Below are positions 5,058 through 5,704 of a stretch of 5,704 nt of DNA, one piece after another. The position numbers and the translations under genes are program-made. This stretch comes from CAZWZG01 sp964638245. GTDB lineage: Bacteria; Pseudomonadota; Alphaproteobacteria; Rhodobacterales; Rhodobacteraceae. The stretch spans positions 1-5,704 of the forward strand of contig CAZWZG010000177.1 in assembly GCA_964638245.1 (NCBI GenBank), in the 5' to 3' direction. Numbering within the stretch: position 1 is the stretch's first letter; each line of letters opens with the position of its first letter. Under the pieces are notes generated by a model, which had not been told where the DNA came from, did not search any database, and worked only from the letters and a program-made list of their open reading frames with translations.

Positions 5058-5704
5058 CAAACACCGCTCGCCGGGATACCGGTCCGTTCAACCTTGCGCG
5101 GCGCTGTCAGCTCTTTCCAGGTTGAAAGAGCCTTCGTAACTGATTGGCCTGGATCACGTTTTACGAATTTACCGTGCCCCTCTTCGGTCTGGATCGCGCC
5201 GTCATTCACGGCGACCTTGCCCCGCGTCAGCGTGAAGCGTGGGAGGCCTTTGACGTGCTTGCCCTCGAAAACGTTGTAATCAATCGCCGATTGCTGCGCG
5301 CCTGCCGAGATCGTCTTTTCCTTCTCCGGGTCCCAAACAACCAGATCGGCGTCGGCTCCGACAAGCACCGCACCCTTCTTTGGATAAATGTTCAGGATCT
5401 TGGCGATATTCGTAGACGTGACCGCCACGAACTCATTGGGCGTCAGGCGGCCGGTGCCCACACCATAAGTCCACAGCATCGGCATCCGATCCTCCAGCCC
5501 GCCGGTCCCATTGGGGATCTTGGTAAAGTCGCCCACGCCGTACCGCTTCTGCTCTGTCGTGAAGGCGCAATGGTCGGTCGCAACGACCGACAGCGACCCC
5601 GACTGCAGACCGGCCCAAAGGCTGTCCTGATGCTTCTTGTCCCGGAACGGCGGCGACATCACACGGCGCGCGGCGTGGTCCCAATCGGGATGGGCGTATT
5701 CGCT
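5057..5704 (-). CDS. hydA: Dihydropyrimidinase (hydantoinase family), C-terminal part
   Basis: This is the last 215 residues of a dihydropyrimidinase, a cytoplasmic zinc amidohydrolase that opens 5,6-dihydrouracil or dihydrothymine to N-carbamoyl-beta-amino acids; many members also cleave hydantoins. The frame is open to the window edge (SEYAHPDWDH), so the start lies beyond 5704; full-length enzymes are about 450-500 residues. Family landmarks are VMSPPFR (15-21), VATDHC (41-46) with the metal-binding, catalytic Asp44, and IPNGTGGLEDRM (63-74), whose IPNG contacts the substrate. GAVLVGADADLVVWDP (111-126) follows and leads to the C-terminal beta-sandwich, with IDYNVFEGKHVKG (141-153). Together these fit dihydropyrimidinase better than allantoinase or dihydroorotase. 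The stop overlaps the ATPase start by one base, tying enzyme and importer in one transcript. The N-terminal zinc-binding His and carbamylated Lys lie outside the window. Confidence 0.93.
   Translation of the reverse strand, partial: SEYAHPDWDHAARRVMSPPFRDKKHQDSLWAGLQSGSLSVVATDHCAFTTEQKRYGVGDFTKIPNGTGGLEDRMPMLWTYGVGTGRLTPNEFVAVTSTNIAKILNIYPKKGAVLVGADADLVVWDPEKEKTISAGAQQSAIDYNVFEGKHVKGLPRFTLTRGKVAVNDGAIQTEEGHGKFVKRDPGQSVTKALSTWKELTAPRKVERTGIPASGV

Noticed and set aside
1..5704. tRNA, rRNA, insertion sequence or riboswitch
   Set aside because: I saw no tRNA-like arms, transposase fragment, terminal inverted repeats or THI-box-like element. The operon's own leader lies outside the window.

Overview
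The window looks like chromosomal DNA from an alphaproteobacterium, most likely a Rhodobacterales (Roseobacter-group) species. The reasons are the high G+C, the typical acetyl-CoA synthetase C-terminus, a small Flp/TadE-like pilin protein of a kind common in that order, and a five-gene pyrimidine operon whose proteins resemble marine alphaproteobacterial versions. This assignment comes from recognising the proteins, not from a database search.

Layout. Positions 1-474 (+) hold the last 157 codons of an acetyl-CoA synthetase (acs), followed by a strong hairpin (485-513). Everything else runs on the minus strand. From right to left the main block is: the C-terminal 215 residues of a dihydropyrimidinase (5057-5704, cut by the window edge), an ABC ATPase (4239-5057), a first permease (3250-4242), a second permease (2354-3253) and a periplasmic NMT1/THI5-like binding protein (1323-2324). 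The first four genes overlap by 1 or 4 bases. The binding-protein gene sits 29 bases downstream of the second permease with its own strong ribosome binding site, and a hairpin with a T run (1274-1300) closes the operon.

Between that terminator and acs is a small-protein region, also on the minus strand. It holds an unrecognised 30-codon ORF (1027-1119), a 62-codon GTG-start ORF overlapping it by one base (839-1027), and a 62-residue Flp/TadE-like pilin protein (549-737).

How the genes work together. The ABC genes encode a complete importer: binding protein, two different permeases and one ATPase. It is translationally linked to dihydropyrimidinase, the ring-opening enzyme of the reductive pyrimidine pathway. 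The simplest reading is uptake of a pyrimidine, dihydropyrimidine or hydantoin-like compound coupled to its breakdown; the exact substrate is inferred from context. Nothing here is clearly a new system. The most unusual items are the five-copy 11-bp repeat inside the 5' end of the first permease gene and the overlapping pair of tiny ORFs with a Trp/Arg-rich peptide.
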